DNA of 64,000 nt from an uncultured Colwellia sp. (GTDB lineage Bacteria > Pseudomonadota > Gammaproteobacteria > Enterobacterales > Alteromonadaceae): positions 248,001-312,000 of the forward strand of contig CAJXWZ010000001.1 in the NCBI GenBank assembly GCA_913062815.1, in the 5' to 3' direction. The notes under the pieces are model-generated. The model had not been told where the DNA came from, ran no database searches, and saw nothing but the letters and a program-made list of their open reading frames with translations. The position numbers were made by a program, and so were the translations under genes. Numbering within the stretch: the stretch's first letter is position 1; the number at the start of each line of letters is the position of its first letter. Positions 18,566 through 26,785 of the stretch are shown piece after piece.

Positions 18566-19738
18566 CTAACGTTTAGCCAAACTATATAATTTGTGCTTAT
18601 ATAGTTTGCGCTGCTCTATTTCATATGTCCATTCTAAGGCTTTGTTGAGCATGTGTTTAGCTTTTGAAAGCTGCCCCTTGCTAAGATATATATGATAGAG
18701 CCCCATATAAGCTTGGTTCAAGTAGGGTGCTTGATTCAGTGCTTTTAAATAGTAATTTTTAGCCTTATTAAGGTTATTACTTTTCTCAGCAGTATAAGCC
18801 TCTTCTAACCAGTGAAATGGATTAGGGTCGTCTAAGCGATTTAATTTTGCTTGATATATCTCAGCTTCTTCAAAACGCTGCTGAGTTTTCAATAACATTA
18901 TATAGTTGCTCAGTAATCTAAGGTTAGACTGCTCTATTTTCAGGCCTGCTTGATAAATAATTTCTGCAGTTATTTCATCTCCTGCTCTTCGATGAATAAT
19001 CGCTAATGAGTTAATTGCCTCAATATTGTTGTTATTATATTGATAAGCCTCATTAGCAAGCATAAAAGCTTTATCAAGATCATTTTCAATTAATGCATCA
19101 CCGGCAAGATTTTTATAATACATTGAGATAAAAGCAGCCTCATCGAAGTACTTTCCTGCTCGGTTATTCTTATCAGGAAAGTAATCAATGATTAAGCTAG
19201 GCCTACGCAAATAGAGTTTAGATGTTTTGTTCTTATAATCAGAATCATAGAGAATAGTTTGTACGTGAGAAGAAGATAAGATTAAATTATTCTGCTTCTC
19301 GAAAATTGGTAAAGTGCTCACTTCTCGATAAGAAAAATCCACACCAAGTAACTTAGCGTAAGCGGTGGTTAATACTGCCAAACTCATACAATTCCCTTTA
19401 TTTAGTCGCATGGCTGTTTCGGCATTATAAGTTTCACCGTAATAGGTAAAGTTCGTTAATTTATGTTTCAGCACTTCATATAAGGCTTGATGTAATTTTA
19501 GCCCTTGTTGCTGCTTCATACTTACAGCAGATAAAATTTCATTTTGCTGAGTTAACGTTAATGAAAAAAGATCTTTTTGAGCATCTAGTTGAATATCTGT
19601 TTCAGAAAATAGTGCATTATTAACAGGAATATTCTCATCGTGGGCAGCTAGATCATATTTTGCTGACGGTGTGCTAGAGCAGCCAGAAAGTATGGACAAA
19701 GACATAACTAAACAAAGGGTAATGGCAATATTTTTCAA
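18566..19738 (-). CDS. Lipoprotein with transglutaminase-like region and TPR repeats
   Basis: Envelope lipoprotein of 390 aa if started at the TTG at 19738. That start has AAAGGTG just upstream and gives an N-terminus with hydrophobic core and lipobox LSGC. An ATG at 19846 is also in frame, but it would put 36 unrelated residues before the signal. The middle has a cysteine-containing motif (LNKGNCMSLAVLTTAYAKLLG) like those of transglutaminase/protease-fold proteins. The C-terminal half has tetratricopeptide repeats, for example AYQYNNNNIEAINSLAIIHRRAGD and YLKALNQAPYLNQAYMGLYHIYL. The function is not known; such proteins often act as scaffolds or in envelope proteolysis. It is convergent with the GMC gene, with only 9 bases between the stops. 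Confidence 0.75.
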   Translation of the reverse strand: MKNIAITLCLVMSLSILSGCSSTPSAKYDLAAHDENIPVNNALFSETDIQLDAQKDLFSLTLTQQNEILSAVSMKQQQGLKLHQALYEVLKHKLTNFTYYGETYNAETAMRLNKGNCMSLAVLTTAYAKLLGVDFSYREVSTLPIFEKQNNLILSSSHVQTILYDSDYKNKTSKLYLRRPSLIIDYFPDKNNRAGKYFDEAAFISMYYKNLAGDALIENDLDKAFMLANEAYQYNNNNIEAINSLAIIHRRAGDEITAEIIYQAGLKIEQSNLRLLSNYIMLLKTQQRFEEAEIYQAKLNRLDDPNPFHWLEEAYTAEKSNNLNKAKNYYLKALNQAPYLNQAYMGLYHIYLSKGQLSKAKHMLNKALEWTYEIEQRKLYKHKLYSLAKR

Positions 19739-19879
19739 AAGAACACCTTTATGTACGAAGACTTTAATACTTAAAAGATAGCACGGTGAATAATAAAAGC
19801 AAAAAATGAGTTTTCCATGCAATGCAAAGCTAACTTGCAAGGTCATATAACTAACTTTCTAGCTAAATATAAGTAATCA

Positions 19880-20380
19880 ATGAAAATTTCAGAATTAATT
19901 AATATAGTAAAAATAACTTTAGTCGCTGGTATTTTGACAACTTTTAGCGCTATTGCATCTGAATACCCTACAGCTCCCACTTGGCAACTTAAAACACAGT
20001 CAGGCGACAATATCTCACTAAATGATTATCAAGGTAGGCCTGTTATTTTGCACTTCTGGGCCACTTGGTGCCCGTACTGCAAAAAACTCCAGCCAAAGTT
20101 AGTAGAGTTAAAAAATCAATATAAGGACTCTGGCATTGAGATAGTGTCTATTAGCTTTAATGAAGATGAGGGTGCACGTCCCCAGGATGTAATATTTGAG
20201 CGAGGCTATGACTTTGTTACTGCTGTTAATGGTGAATCCGTTGTTGATACTTACGGTGTGAAAGGCACGCCAACCACGTTCTTTATTAATCGCCAAGGTA
20301 AAGCGGTATATAAATCGACGAGTTCAGACATTAACAACCCTAAACTAGCCTTAGCGGTACAAGAAATTATTAAACCTTAA
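19880..20380 (+). CDS. TlpA/ResA-like periplasmic thioredoxin-fold protein
   Basis: 166-aa protein with an N-terminal signal peptide or anchor (residues about 1-27, ending IASEYP) and a thioredoxin fold of the TlpA/AhpC-TSA type. The active site is FWATWCPYCKK (Cys64 and Cys67), and the cis-Pro region is KGTPTTFFI. It probably reduces disulfides in the periplasm, as ResA and TlpA do, but no cytochrome c maturation genes are nearby, so the partner is unknown. It is divergent from the TPR lipoprotein and convergent with the acyl-CoA dehydrogenase, sharing a bidirectional terminator with it. No clear Shine-Dalgarno sequence precedes the ATG. Confidence 0.85.
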   Translation: MKISELINIVKITLVAGILTTFSAIASEYPTAPTWQLKTQSGDNISLNDYQGRPVILHFWATWCPYCKKLQPKLVELKNQYKDSGIEIVSISFNEDEGARPQDVIFERGYDFVTAVNGESVVDTYGVKGTPTTFFINRQGKAVYKSTSSDINNPKLALAVQEIIKP

Positions 20381-20394
20381 CTTTATTTCAAAAC

Positions 20395-20422
20395 AAAAAA
20401 GGAGGCATATTGCCTCCTTTTT
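20395..20422. terminator. Bidirectional terminator between tlpA-like gene and acyl-CoA dehydrogenase
   Basis: Hairpin GGAGGCA-TAT-TGCCTCC with six A residues on the left and five T residues on the right, placed between two convergent genes. It can act in both directions. Confidence 0.92.
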
Positions 20423-20441
20423 CTAGTTAAAACCTTAGCGA

Positions 20442-22238
20442 TTAAAAAGCGAAATCATCTTCATCTAACGCCATCATAGAGTCGGCGCCGTTTTCAACAC
20501 AAGCAGCATGTCCGCTTGCTCTTGGTAAAATACGCTTAAAGTAAAAACGAGCTGTTTTTATTTTCGCTTGATAAAAAGCACTTTCTTCATCACTTGCTGC
20601 TAATTTATCTTGAGCAACTTTTGCCATTTTTGCCCAGAAATACGCTAGTGTTAAATAACCTGAATACATTAAGTAGTCTACTGAAGCTGCACCAATTTCA
20701 TCAGGATTTTGCATGGCTTTCAATCCGATTGTCTGTGTCATTTTTTGCCAATCACCACCAAAAGTCATGATAGGCTGAATGAACTCTTGCATAGCTTCAT
20801 TGTCTGCATTAGCAACACAAAAAGCGGTTACTTCTGCGCCAAACGGTTTCAAAATTTCACCTTTTGAGCCCAAAATTTTACGTGCTAATAAATCCAGCGC
20901 TTGAATACCTGTTGTGCCCTCGTATAAACAGCTAATTTTGGTATCGCGCATTAATTGCTCCATACCCCATTCTTTGATAAAACCATGACCACCAAATACT
21001 TGTACACCATGACTGGTACACTCCAACCCTAACTCCGTTAAGAAGGCTTTGGCGATAGGGGTTAGCAGTGCCAGCTTAGATTCAGCTGCTGCTTTTTCAG
21101 CATCATCATCACTTGCATGACCAATATCAACTAATTGTGCCAAATAGGCAATTAGCGCTCGTCCACCTTCAGCAATAGATTTTTGTGTTAGTAACATGCG
21201 GCGCACGTCAGGATGAACAATAATGGCATCTGCTGGACCTGTAAGGTTTTTAGGACCAGTTAACGAACGCATTTGTAACCTGTCTTTCGCGTAAGCGAGA
21301 GCCCCTTGAAATGATGCCTCAGCAGCAGCAACACCTTCAGTGGCCACACCTAATCGTGCAGCATTCATAAAAGTAAACATACAATTTAAGCCACGGTTTA
21401 CTTCACCAATTAAATAACCTTTTGCACCATCAAAATTAATAACACACGTGGCATTAGCGTTGATACCCATTTTATGTTCGATAGAGCCGCAACTTACCGC
21501 ATTTCTATCACTAACGTCGCCATTTTCATCTACATTGAACTTAGGCACAATAAATAGTGAAATGCCTTTGCTGCCTTCAGGAGAGCCTGGAATCCTAGCA
21601 ATAACAATGTGGATGATATTATCTGATAAGTCATGCTCACCCGCAGAAATAAATATTTTAGTTCCAGACAGCGAGTAACTACCATCGTCATTTAATTCGG
21701 CTTTGGTACGCAACATGCCTAAATCGGTACCACAATGAGGCTCAGTTAAACACATGGTTCCTGTCCAAGAACCCTCAACGAGTTTTGGCATAAAAATAGA
21801 CTTTTGAAAATCGTTACCGTGTTCCTCAACCGTGGCTAATGCACCATGGCTTAATCCAGGATACATAGCAAAACTGTGATTTGCGCCTGAGAATAATTCT
21901 GAAATGGTAGTATTTAAGGAATGAGGTAAGCCTTGGCCACCAAAATCAACATTTTGTGCCAACGTTGGCCAACCACCTTCAACATATTGCTGATACGCTT
22001 CTTTGAAGCCATCTGGTGTAGTAACTTCTCCATCATGCCAAGTACAACCTTGCTCATCACCAATTTGATTAATTGGCGCTATTACTTGCTCAGTAAATTT
22101 AGCGGCTTCAGAGATAATTGCATCAACCATATCAATACTTGCATCTTCATAACCCAGCTGCTGATAGTGGCTTTCACAATCAAGTAGTTCTTGCATTACA
22201 AATTTAATATCTCTAATCGGTGATTTATATTCAGGCAT
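20442..22238 (-). CDS. Large acyl-CoA dehydrogenase (DmdC/FadE-like group)
   Basis: 598-aa FAD enzyme that would form the trans-2 double bond of an acyl-CoA. It has the usual acyl-CoA dehydrogenase order: N-terminal helical domain, the middle beta domain with MCLTEPHCGTDLG, GTKIFISAGEHD and SCGSIEHKMG, and the C-terminal helices with GVQVFGGHGFIKEWGMEQLMRDTKI. The segment CLYEGTTGIQALDLL holds the expected catalytic glutamate. An extra C-terminal domain of about 130 residues marks the long subgroup that includes 3-methylmercaptopropionyl-CoA dehydrogenase (DmdC) and related beta-oxidation enzymes; which substrate applies cannot be read here. I chose the ATG at 22238 (MPEYKSP) because GGAGAGA lies just before it. 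A FadR-like site is upstream at 22284. Confidence 0.9.
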   Translation of the reverse strand: MPEYKSPIRDIKFVMQELLDCESHYQQLGYEDASIDMVDAIISEAAKFTEQVIAPINQIGDEQGCTWHDGEVTTPDGFKEAYQQYVEGGWPTLAQNVDFGGQGLPHSLNTTISELFSGANHSFAMYPGLSHGALATVEEHGNDFQKSIFMPKLVEGSWTGTMCLTEPHCGTDLGMLRTKAELNDDGSYSLSGTKIFISAGEHDLSDNIIHIVIARIPGSPEGSKGISLFIVPKFNVDENGDVSDRNAVSCGSIEHKMGINANATCVINFDGAKGYLIGEVNRGLNCMFTFMNAARLGVATEGVAAAEASFQGALAYAKDRLQMRSLTGPKNLTGPADAIIVHPDVRRMLLTQKSIAEGGRALIAYLAQLVDIGHASDDDAEKAAAESKLALLTPIAKAFLTELGLECTSHGVQVFGGHGFIKEWGMEQLMRDTKISCLYEGTTGIQALDLLARKILGSKGEILKPFGAEVTAFCVANADNEAMQEFIQPIMTFGGDWQKMTQTIGLKAMQNPDEIGAASVDYLMYSGYLTLAYFWAKMAKVAQDKLAASDEESAFYQAKIKTARFYFKRILPRASGHAACVENGADSMMALDEDDFAF

Positions 22239-22283
22239 GGCTCTCTCCAATAATTATTCAGTCGCTTTAGTACAAAAGCAATC

Positions 22284-22300
22284 AACTGGTCTGACTTCAA
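22284..22300. promoter_or_regulatory. FadR-like operator upstream of acyl-CoA dehydrogenase
   Basis: AACTGGTCTGACTTCAA matches the FadR consensus AnCTGGTCnGACnTGTT in the whole left half and in the GAC block. It lies about 45-60 bases before the start codon of a beta-oxidation enzyme, where FadR would repress in the absence of long-chain acyl-CoA. The same TGGTCTGAC core appears at 16905. The assignment is by consensus recall; no scoring was done. Confidence 0.5.
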
Positions 22301-22380
22301 ACAGGTGTTTGATTTAACCATGTTATAGTGCTTTTTAAAAGAAAAATTTCATAGAATGAGTTAATAGTGTAGATATAAAA

Positions 22381-22408
22381 AACAAAAAAGGAGCAAAAAT
22401 GCTCCTTT
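22381..22408 (-). terminator. Terminator of the BACON-domain lipoprotein gene
   Basis: On the minus strand, AAAGGAGC-loop-GCTCCTTT is followed by TTTTTTGTTTTTT. It lies about 25 bases after the stop of the gene at 22432 and separates it from the acyl-CoA dehydrogenase. Confidence 0.88.
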
Positions 22409-22431
22409 AAATATAGATAAACTCAATAAAA

Positions 22432-24417
22432 TTATTGTGCTAGCGTAACCAACTCTAGTTGAGAGTCAACTTCTGGGTTATTTGTCGAATCAACATTAAT
22501 TAGTAAACGTTGATTGTCTGCTGACAATTTAATGCTACTTGGTTGCCTACCCTGTGTAAGAACAGTACCTTGAATCGTTTGCTGATCATCATACATGTCT
22601 AAGTAAAAGCCATTAGGACTAGTGACATCTATACGTAAATAGTTTGGTTGACTGTTACTATTCTTTTCTAGAAATAACGTCACTACATTGTCATTCGTTT
22701 CTAATAAACCATTATCATTAAAATCTTCGCCATTAAAACTAATCCATTCACTGCCTTCACTAATAGCATAAATATTTGCTTCATCATTGGTAACAATAAA
22801 ATCAAAAATAGGCTGCCCTTCAGCTAATGAAAAAGGGTGATATTCATGGGTTAACGTGGTGGTGATTCGATCGTCACCAAAATCATTTATTTGTGGCACA
22901 TAACGCTTAAAACTGACGGTATTATTATCAAGAGCAAATAAAGTATTAGCTTGCGTAGCTACATCCACTTCACTAGTAAAATAAGCATTGGCAATATCCC
23001 AAAACAAAACCTTTAGATCTTCATCGGCAAACTCTAAGGTCTGGGTGACGACGAAATAACGTCCAGATAAGCGTACAATATCCGTTGGCTCCCATTCAAT
23101 ATCGAAATCAACAATTTCACTAACACTGCTATCAATCAGGTTGATTTTATAACGGTGCGTTGTTTCAGTGACGGTTTCGTCTTCTTCAGTCACCGTTTCT
23201 ATTGCTTTGGCTAAGAGGTAATCACCATTCGGGTGCATTATCAATTGCTCTAGACTAGTTTCAACAGGTGAAACATCAAGTGTTGCAACTACCTCACCGG
23301 TATACTGGTGGTAGGTTACTAATTGATGCCCAACAGCTACATAGAAATGAGGGGCTAAAGGAGAAATTAGCATTTCATTATTATTGATTTCTAATGCTTC
23401 CAGCACTTTGTTTTCAATGATTGAATCAGAATTATAAAAACTCACTTTAATCGTTTCATTGATAACTTGTGTTTCTTGCACTGTTGAAATAACAATATCA
23501 GCGACTGAGTTAACGTTAAGTGGCGCAACACCGGGGTCTGCAGTAATTTGTAGTTTATTGTCTTCCAATGACGTTAAGGTCAGCCAGTCAGCTTGGGTTG
23601 ATGCTTGCCATTCAACAGTACTCTCACCATTATTGCCAATCGCAAGTGTTGTTTCTAGCGCTGAAATGCTGGGTGTCGAAGTCAAAGCAATTGCGGTTTT
23701 CTCCGCAAGTAAATAGATATTATCTAGCGCTAAATCTACCGGAATTGACTTAGTATCTCCTGAGGTTACTTCCGTCAGAATAATATTACCTTGTTGCAAC
23801 CCTTGAGCAGTTAACGATGTTATGTCAGGGGTAACAACTATACTGCCATCACCCGTGCCCGAGGTAACATCTAATGATAACCAGCTTACATCACTACTAG
23901 CGGTCCACTCATTAGTTTCGCTGGATATGTTGATTGTTTGACCTGCAATGGCGGTATCGCCAAAAGTACCATTGTATTTAACCTTTTGAGTATCTACAGC
24001 CAAATTCCATACGAGTAGAGATATGTCAATGTCATGTGAAGCAAACTTACTGGCATCATCGTTGCTCGTTGCGATACGTATTTTGGTGGTATAAGTATCA
24101 GCTAGAAAAAATTGCGCATTGATAACATCAAGGTAAATAGTCGCAGAAGTTTCGGTAACATTATCAGTGCGATGTTCTAACCAAGCAACAGGATCATTTT
24201 CTGGAGCAAAACCAACCAGTAAACCATCTCCGACATAATTGACTTGTATGGCGATAGTTTCAGTTGATTCTTGTAAAAACTCATTACTGAACTGTGCTTC
24301 AGTAACATCTGCTGAAATAGAGAAAACAGTTTTATCTTCTGAGCTGCCACATGCTTGTAGCATAATCGCTGTGATAATTAGCATTACTTTATAGATATGG
24401 CGCATTTGTTCCTTCAT
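22432..24417 (-). CDS. Lipoprotein with BACON-like domains and a probable C-terminal propeller
   Basis: 661-aa protein with a lipobox (MLQACGSS), so it is lipid-anchored in the envelope. The N-terminal half holds at least two beta-sandwich repeats with BACON-like sequence: EWTASSDVSWLSLDVTSGTG and VEWQASTQADWLTLTSLE. These modules are common in surface proteins and sometimes bind glycans. The C-terminal half has repeated segments (APHFYVAVGHQLVTYHQY, MHPNGDYLLAKAIE) that look like blades of a beta-propeller. No enzyme motif is seen. The ATG at 24417 (MKEQ) and the one at 24405 (MRHI, with AAGGA upstream) are both usable. Function unknown; neighbours do not help. Confidence 0.65.
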   Translation of the reverse strand: MKEQMRHIYKVMLIITAIMLQACGSSEDKTVFSISADVTEAQFSNEFLQESTETIAIQVNYVGDGLLVGFAPENDPVAWLEHRTDNVTETSATIYLDVINAQFFLADTYTTKIRIATSNDDASKFASHDIDISLLVWNLAVDTQKVKYNGTFGDTAIAGQTINISSETNEWTASSDVSWLSLDVTSGTGDGSIVVTPDITSLTAQGLQQGNIILTEVTSGDTKSIPVDLALDNIYLLAEKTAIALTSTPSISALETTLAIGNNGESTVEWQASTQADWLTLTSLEDNKLQITADPGVAPLNVNSVADIVISTVQETQVINETIKVSFYNSDSIIENKVLEALEINNNEMLISPLAPHFYVAVGHQLVTYHQYTGEVVATLDVSPVETSLEQLIMHPNGDYLLAKAIETVTEEDETVTETTHRYKINLIDSSVSEIVDFDIEWEPTDIVRLSGRYFVVTQTLEFADEDLKVLFWDIANAYFTSEVDVATQANTLFALDNNTVSFKRYVPQINDFGDDRITTTLTHEYHPFSLAEGQPIFDFIVTNDEANIYAISEGSEWISFNGEDFNDNGLLETNDNVVTLFLEKNSNSQPNYLRIDVTSPNGFYLDMYDDQQTIQGTVLTQGRQPSSIKLSADNQRLLINVDSTNNPEVDSQLELVTLAQ

Positions 24418-24530
24418 AACAATTCCTAAAAGCTGATGTATAAATCTAAGTGATTTTTATTATTTTGCGTATGATTAGCTTACAAAAGTTAACATAGTCT
24501 TATAAATGATAAAACTAATTTAATGACTCG

Positions 24531-24959
24531 CTACTTTTCACCTTCTAAATAGGCAAACACTGTACCAAATGCTTGTTCTTGATATTGCTTAAGGCCGGTA
24601 TCGCGAAAATCTATATCAATCTGGCTTTTCGCTAATTCTTTCTTAATAAAGCTACCGGCAAGTATTTCAACATGTAGCTCTTGGATTAATTGAATTGCCG
24701 CTTCAACCTTAAAACCAATAGGGCCACCGGCAAATTTCCCTTTTAACGCACGCCCTTTAATCAAGACATGAGTGACACCATAGTCTTCCATTAATTTGGC
24801 AAAAGTGAACTGAAACTTTTGTACTTGCTCAGCATCGCCTGCGTTATCTAAACTCACTTTTTGAACTCGTGTTTGAGGAATGTCATACAAATTATTTTCT
24901 TTGCTCATAATACAAATAATTGCATCATTGCCTTTTATTTCAACGCCACATGCTTTCAT
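24531..24959 (-). CDS. DUF3010 family protein
   Basis: 142-aa soluble protein starting MKACGVEIKGNDAIICIM, with KGRALKGKFAGGPIGFKVEAAIQL in the middle. From memory this matches the DUF3010 family, found in marine gammaproteobacteria. The alternating strands and the GxKxEAAIQL helix suggest an RNase H-like fold, but that is inference. No function is known. The gene is divergent from the SDR gene, with about 125 bases between them. Confidence 0.75.
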   Translation of the reverse strand: MKACGVEIKGNDAIICIMSKENNLYDIPQTRVQKVSLDNAGDAEQVQKFQFTFAKLMEDYGVTHVLIKGRALKGKFAGGPIGFKVEAAIQLIQELHVEILAGSFIKKELAKSQIDIDFRDTGLKQYQEQAFGTVFAYLEGEK

Positions 24960-25085
24960 GGATAACTCTCATTTCGATTAATTGCCGTCATTATAGCGAA
25001 ATAGTGAAAATAAGAAAATGGAAGTAGCATTAACTTAGCGTTATCATTAATAAAATTGAAAGAAATAATAATTTTAGAGTTAAAA

Positions 25086-25811
25086 ATGAAAAAAACATGT
25101 GTAGTAACCGGTGGTAGTTCAGGAATTGGCCTAAGCATAGTAAAGCTATTTGAACAGAATGATTACCAAGTATTTAATTTGGACTTAACCCCCTCAACTA
25201 CTGGTGAGTTTTGTCAATGTGACGTTACCGATGTAAAACAAGTTACTGCGATAATAAATGAAATCAGTCAAAAACAGTCTATTGATGTGTTGGTTTCTAA
25301 CGCTGGCATTCATTTTTCAGCCAACATTGAGAATACCTCGGAAGACGAGCTGGACAAGGTATTTAATATTAACGTCAAAGGAGCTTATGCTGCGGTTAAA
25401 GCTGTACTTCCTGTGATGAAGTCTAATAATAGTGGGTCTATTATCTTAATATCTTCTGATCAAGCCCTGATTGCCAAACAAAACTCATTTGCTTATAACT
25501 TAAGTAAAGCTGCGTTGGCTTCTATGGCCAAAACCACCGCTTTAGATTATGCCCCTTTTAATATTCGTGCTAACGCCGTTTGCCCTGGCACTATCGAAAC
25601 ACCGCTATATCATCAAGCTATTAATAGTTACTGTAAAAAATCTGGTGCCAATAAAGCAGAAGTGCATAGTGAAGAAGAAAAGCTGCAACCACTAAACCGT
25701 TTGGGGCAACCTGAAGAAGTTGCTGAGTTAGTGCTATTTTTAGCTTCAAGCAAAGCTAAATTCATCACAGGCAGCCTACAAGTAATTGATGGCGGCTACA
25801 CAGTACAGTAA
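25086..25811 (+). CDS. SDR-family dehydrogenase, probably of sugar or sugar-acid metabolism
   Basis: 241-aa NAD(P)-dependent oxidoreductase of the classical short-chain family. The cofactor motif is TGGSSGIG, NAG is at SNAGIH, and the catalytic set is Ser (ILISSDQ), Tyr and Lys (YNLSKAA). The end ITGSLQVIDGGYTVQ is typical. I chose the ATG at 25086 (MKKTCVV); the longer frame begins with a TTG at 25056 and adds ten residues without family support. The next gene is a lactonase-like amidohydrolase 41 bases downstream, and a dehydratase and aldolase follow on the other strand. It may therefore oxidise an aldose or a deoxy-keto acid, as in L-fucose-type pathways. The substrate is not determined. 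Confidence 0.85.
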   Translation: MKKTCVVTGGSSGIGLSIVKLFEQNDYQVFNLDLTPSTTGEFCQCDVTDVKQVTAIINEISQKQSIDVLVSNAGIHFSANIENTSEDELDKVFNINVKGAYAAVKAVLPVMKSNNSGSIILISSDQALIAKQNSFAYNLSKAALASMAKTTALDYAPFNIRANAVCPGTIETPLYHQAINSYCKKSGANKAEVHSEEEKLQPLNRLGQPEEVAELVLFLASSKAKFITGSLQVIDGGYTVQ

Positions 25812-25852
25812 GTTAATTTCAGAAAAAAATAACACCAAAACGAGTATTTAAG

Positions 25853-26758
25853 TTGAAGATAATTGATCCACATATCCACCTGTTTAATGTTGAAGAAGGC
25901 GATTATCATTGGCTTAAGGCTGAAAGCCCACCTTTTTGGTCCGATAAGTCACTGATCAACAAATCATTCACTTTTAGCGATATAAAGCTTAGTTCGCCTA
26001 TTAATCTAGAGGGTTTTATTCATATTGAAGCAGGATTTGATAACTCCCAGCCTTGGCGTGAACTTGAGTTTCTTGAAGACACTATTTTAAATCAAAAAAA
26101 TAAGACGCTTTTTAAAGCAATTGCTAGCATAGACTTAACTAAACCTACTCTGCATTTAGAACAAGATCTAGACATATTAGCTAAGCAAAAATCTTTTACT
26201 GGTGTTCGTCATATTTTCGATGAGCAAGCATTACAGTTATTAACCGACAGGCAAGTTTTAGACAATATTGCTGCACTTAACGAATTTGCAAAAGCTAGAA
26301 ATCAAGGTATTGTCTTCGAGACACAGCTATTCCTTAGTGATCGACAGGCTGTTAAGACTATCTGTACAGTTATCGAAAAAAGTACACATATAAAATTCAT
26401 TATCAACCATGCCGGATTTCCACCCACTGCTCATCTAATAGCGCCTTGGCAACATTGGTATGACAGTTTATGTGAACTTGCCTCGTTGCCAAATATAGCG
26501 GTGAAATGCTCCGGTTGGGAAATGGTCGATAGAGAGTTTCAAAAAGCACGCCTCAATAAACAGCTATCGGTGATCTTGAATACCTTTGGTGTTAATAAAG
26601 TAATGCTAGCGAGTAATTTTCCTTTATGCTTATTTAGTCACAAAAGCTATCAAGATTACTGGTTATCAATAATTCAAAGTGATTTTTTTCAAAAGTTAAC
26701 GATGCAAGAAAAAAGCGCATTGTGTTACCACAATGCGCTTAATTGGTATTCTATGTAA
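25853..26758 (+). CDS. Amidohydrolase-superfamily protein, probable sugar lactonase
   Basis: 301-aa TIM-barrel metal-dependent hydrolase (COG3618-like). It starts from a TTG codon with the strand MKIIDPHIHLF (HxH metal motif, His7 and His9). Later motifs are TGVRHIF, NHAGFPP, VKCSGWEM and MLASNFPLC. In many relatives the last motif is GSDWP, so the Asp is replaced by Asn here; SNFP also occurs in parts of the family. L-fuconolactonase and 2-pyrone-4,6-dicarboxylate lactonase belong to this group. With the SDR gene just upstream it would hydrolyse the lactone that the dehydrogenase makes. The last codons overlap a hairpin that ends the opposite transcript. Confidence 0.78.
   Translation: MKIIDPHIHLFNVEEGDYHWLKAESPPFWSDKSLINKSFTFSDIKLSSPINLEGFIHIEAGFDNSQPWRELEFLEDTILNQKNKTLFKAIASIDLTKPTLHLEQDLDILAKQKSFTGVRHIFDEQALQLLTDRQVLDNIAALNEFAKARNQGIVFETQLFLSDRQAVKTICTVIEKSTHIKFIINHAGFPPTAHLIAPWQHWYDSLCELASLPNIAVKCSGWEMVDREFQKARLNKQLSVILNTFGVNKVMLASNFPLCLFSHKSYQDYWLSIIQSDFFQKLTMQEKSALCYHNALNWYSM
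26707..26740 (-). terminator. Terminator of the dehydratase/aldolase transcript, inside the amidohydrolase coding end
   Basis: A perfect 12-bp stem (AAGCGCATTGTG, loop of four, complement) occupies 26713-26740. Read on the minus strand it is followed by a run of T. It lies 46 bases after the stop of the enolase-superfamily gene, so it fits that transcript, yet it is embedded in the last codons of the convergent amidohydrolase gene. Confidence 0.8.
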
Positions 26759-26785
26759 TCATTTGCCTATGTAAAAGCTTGATTA

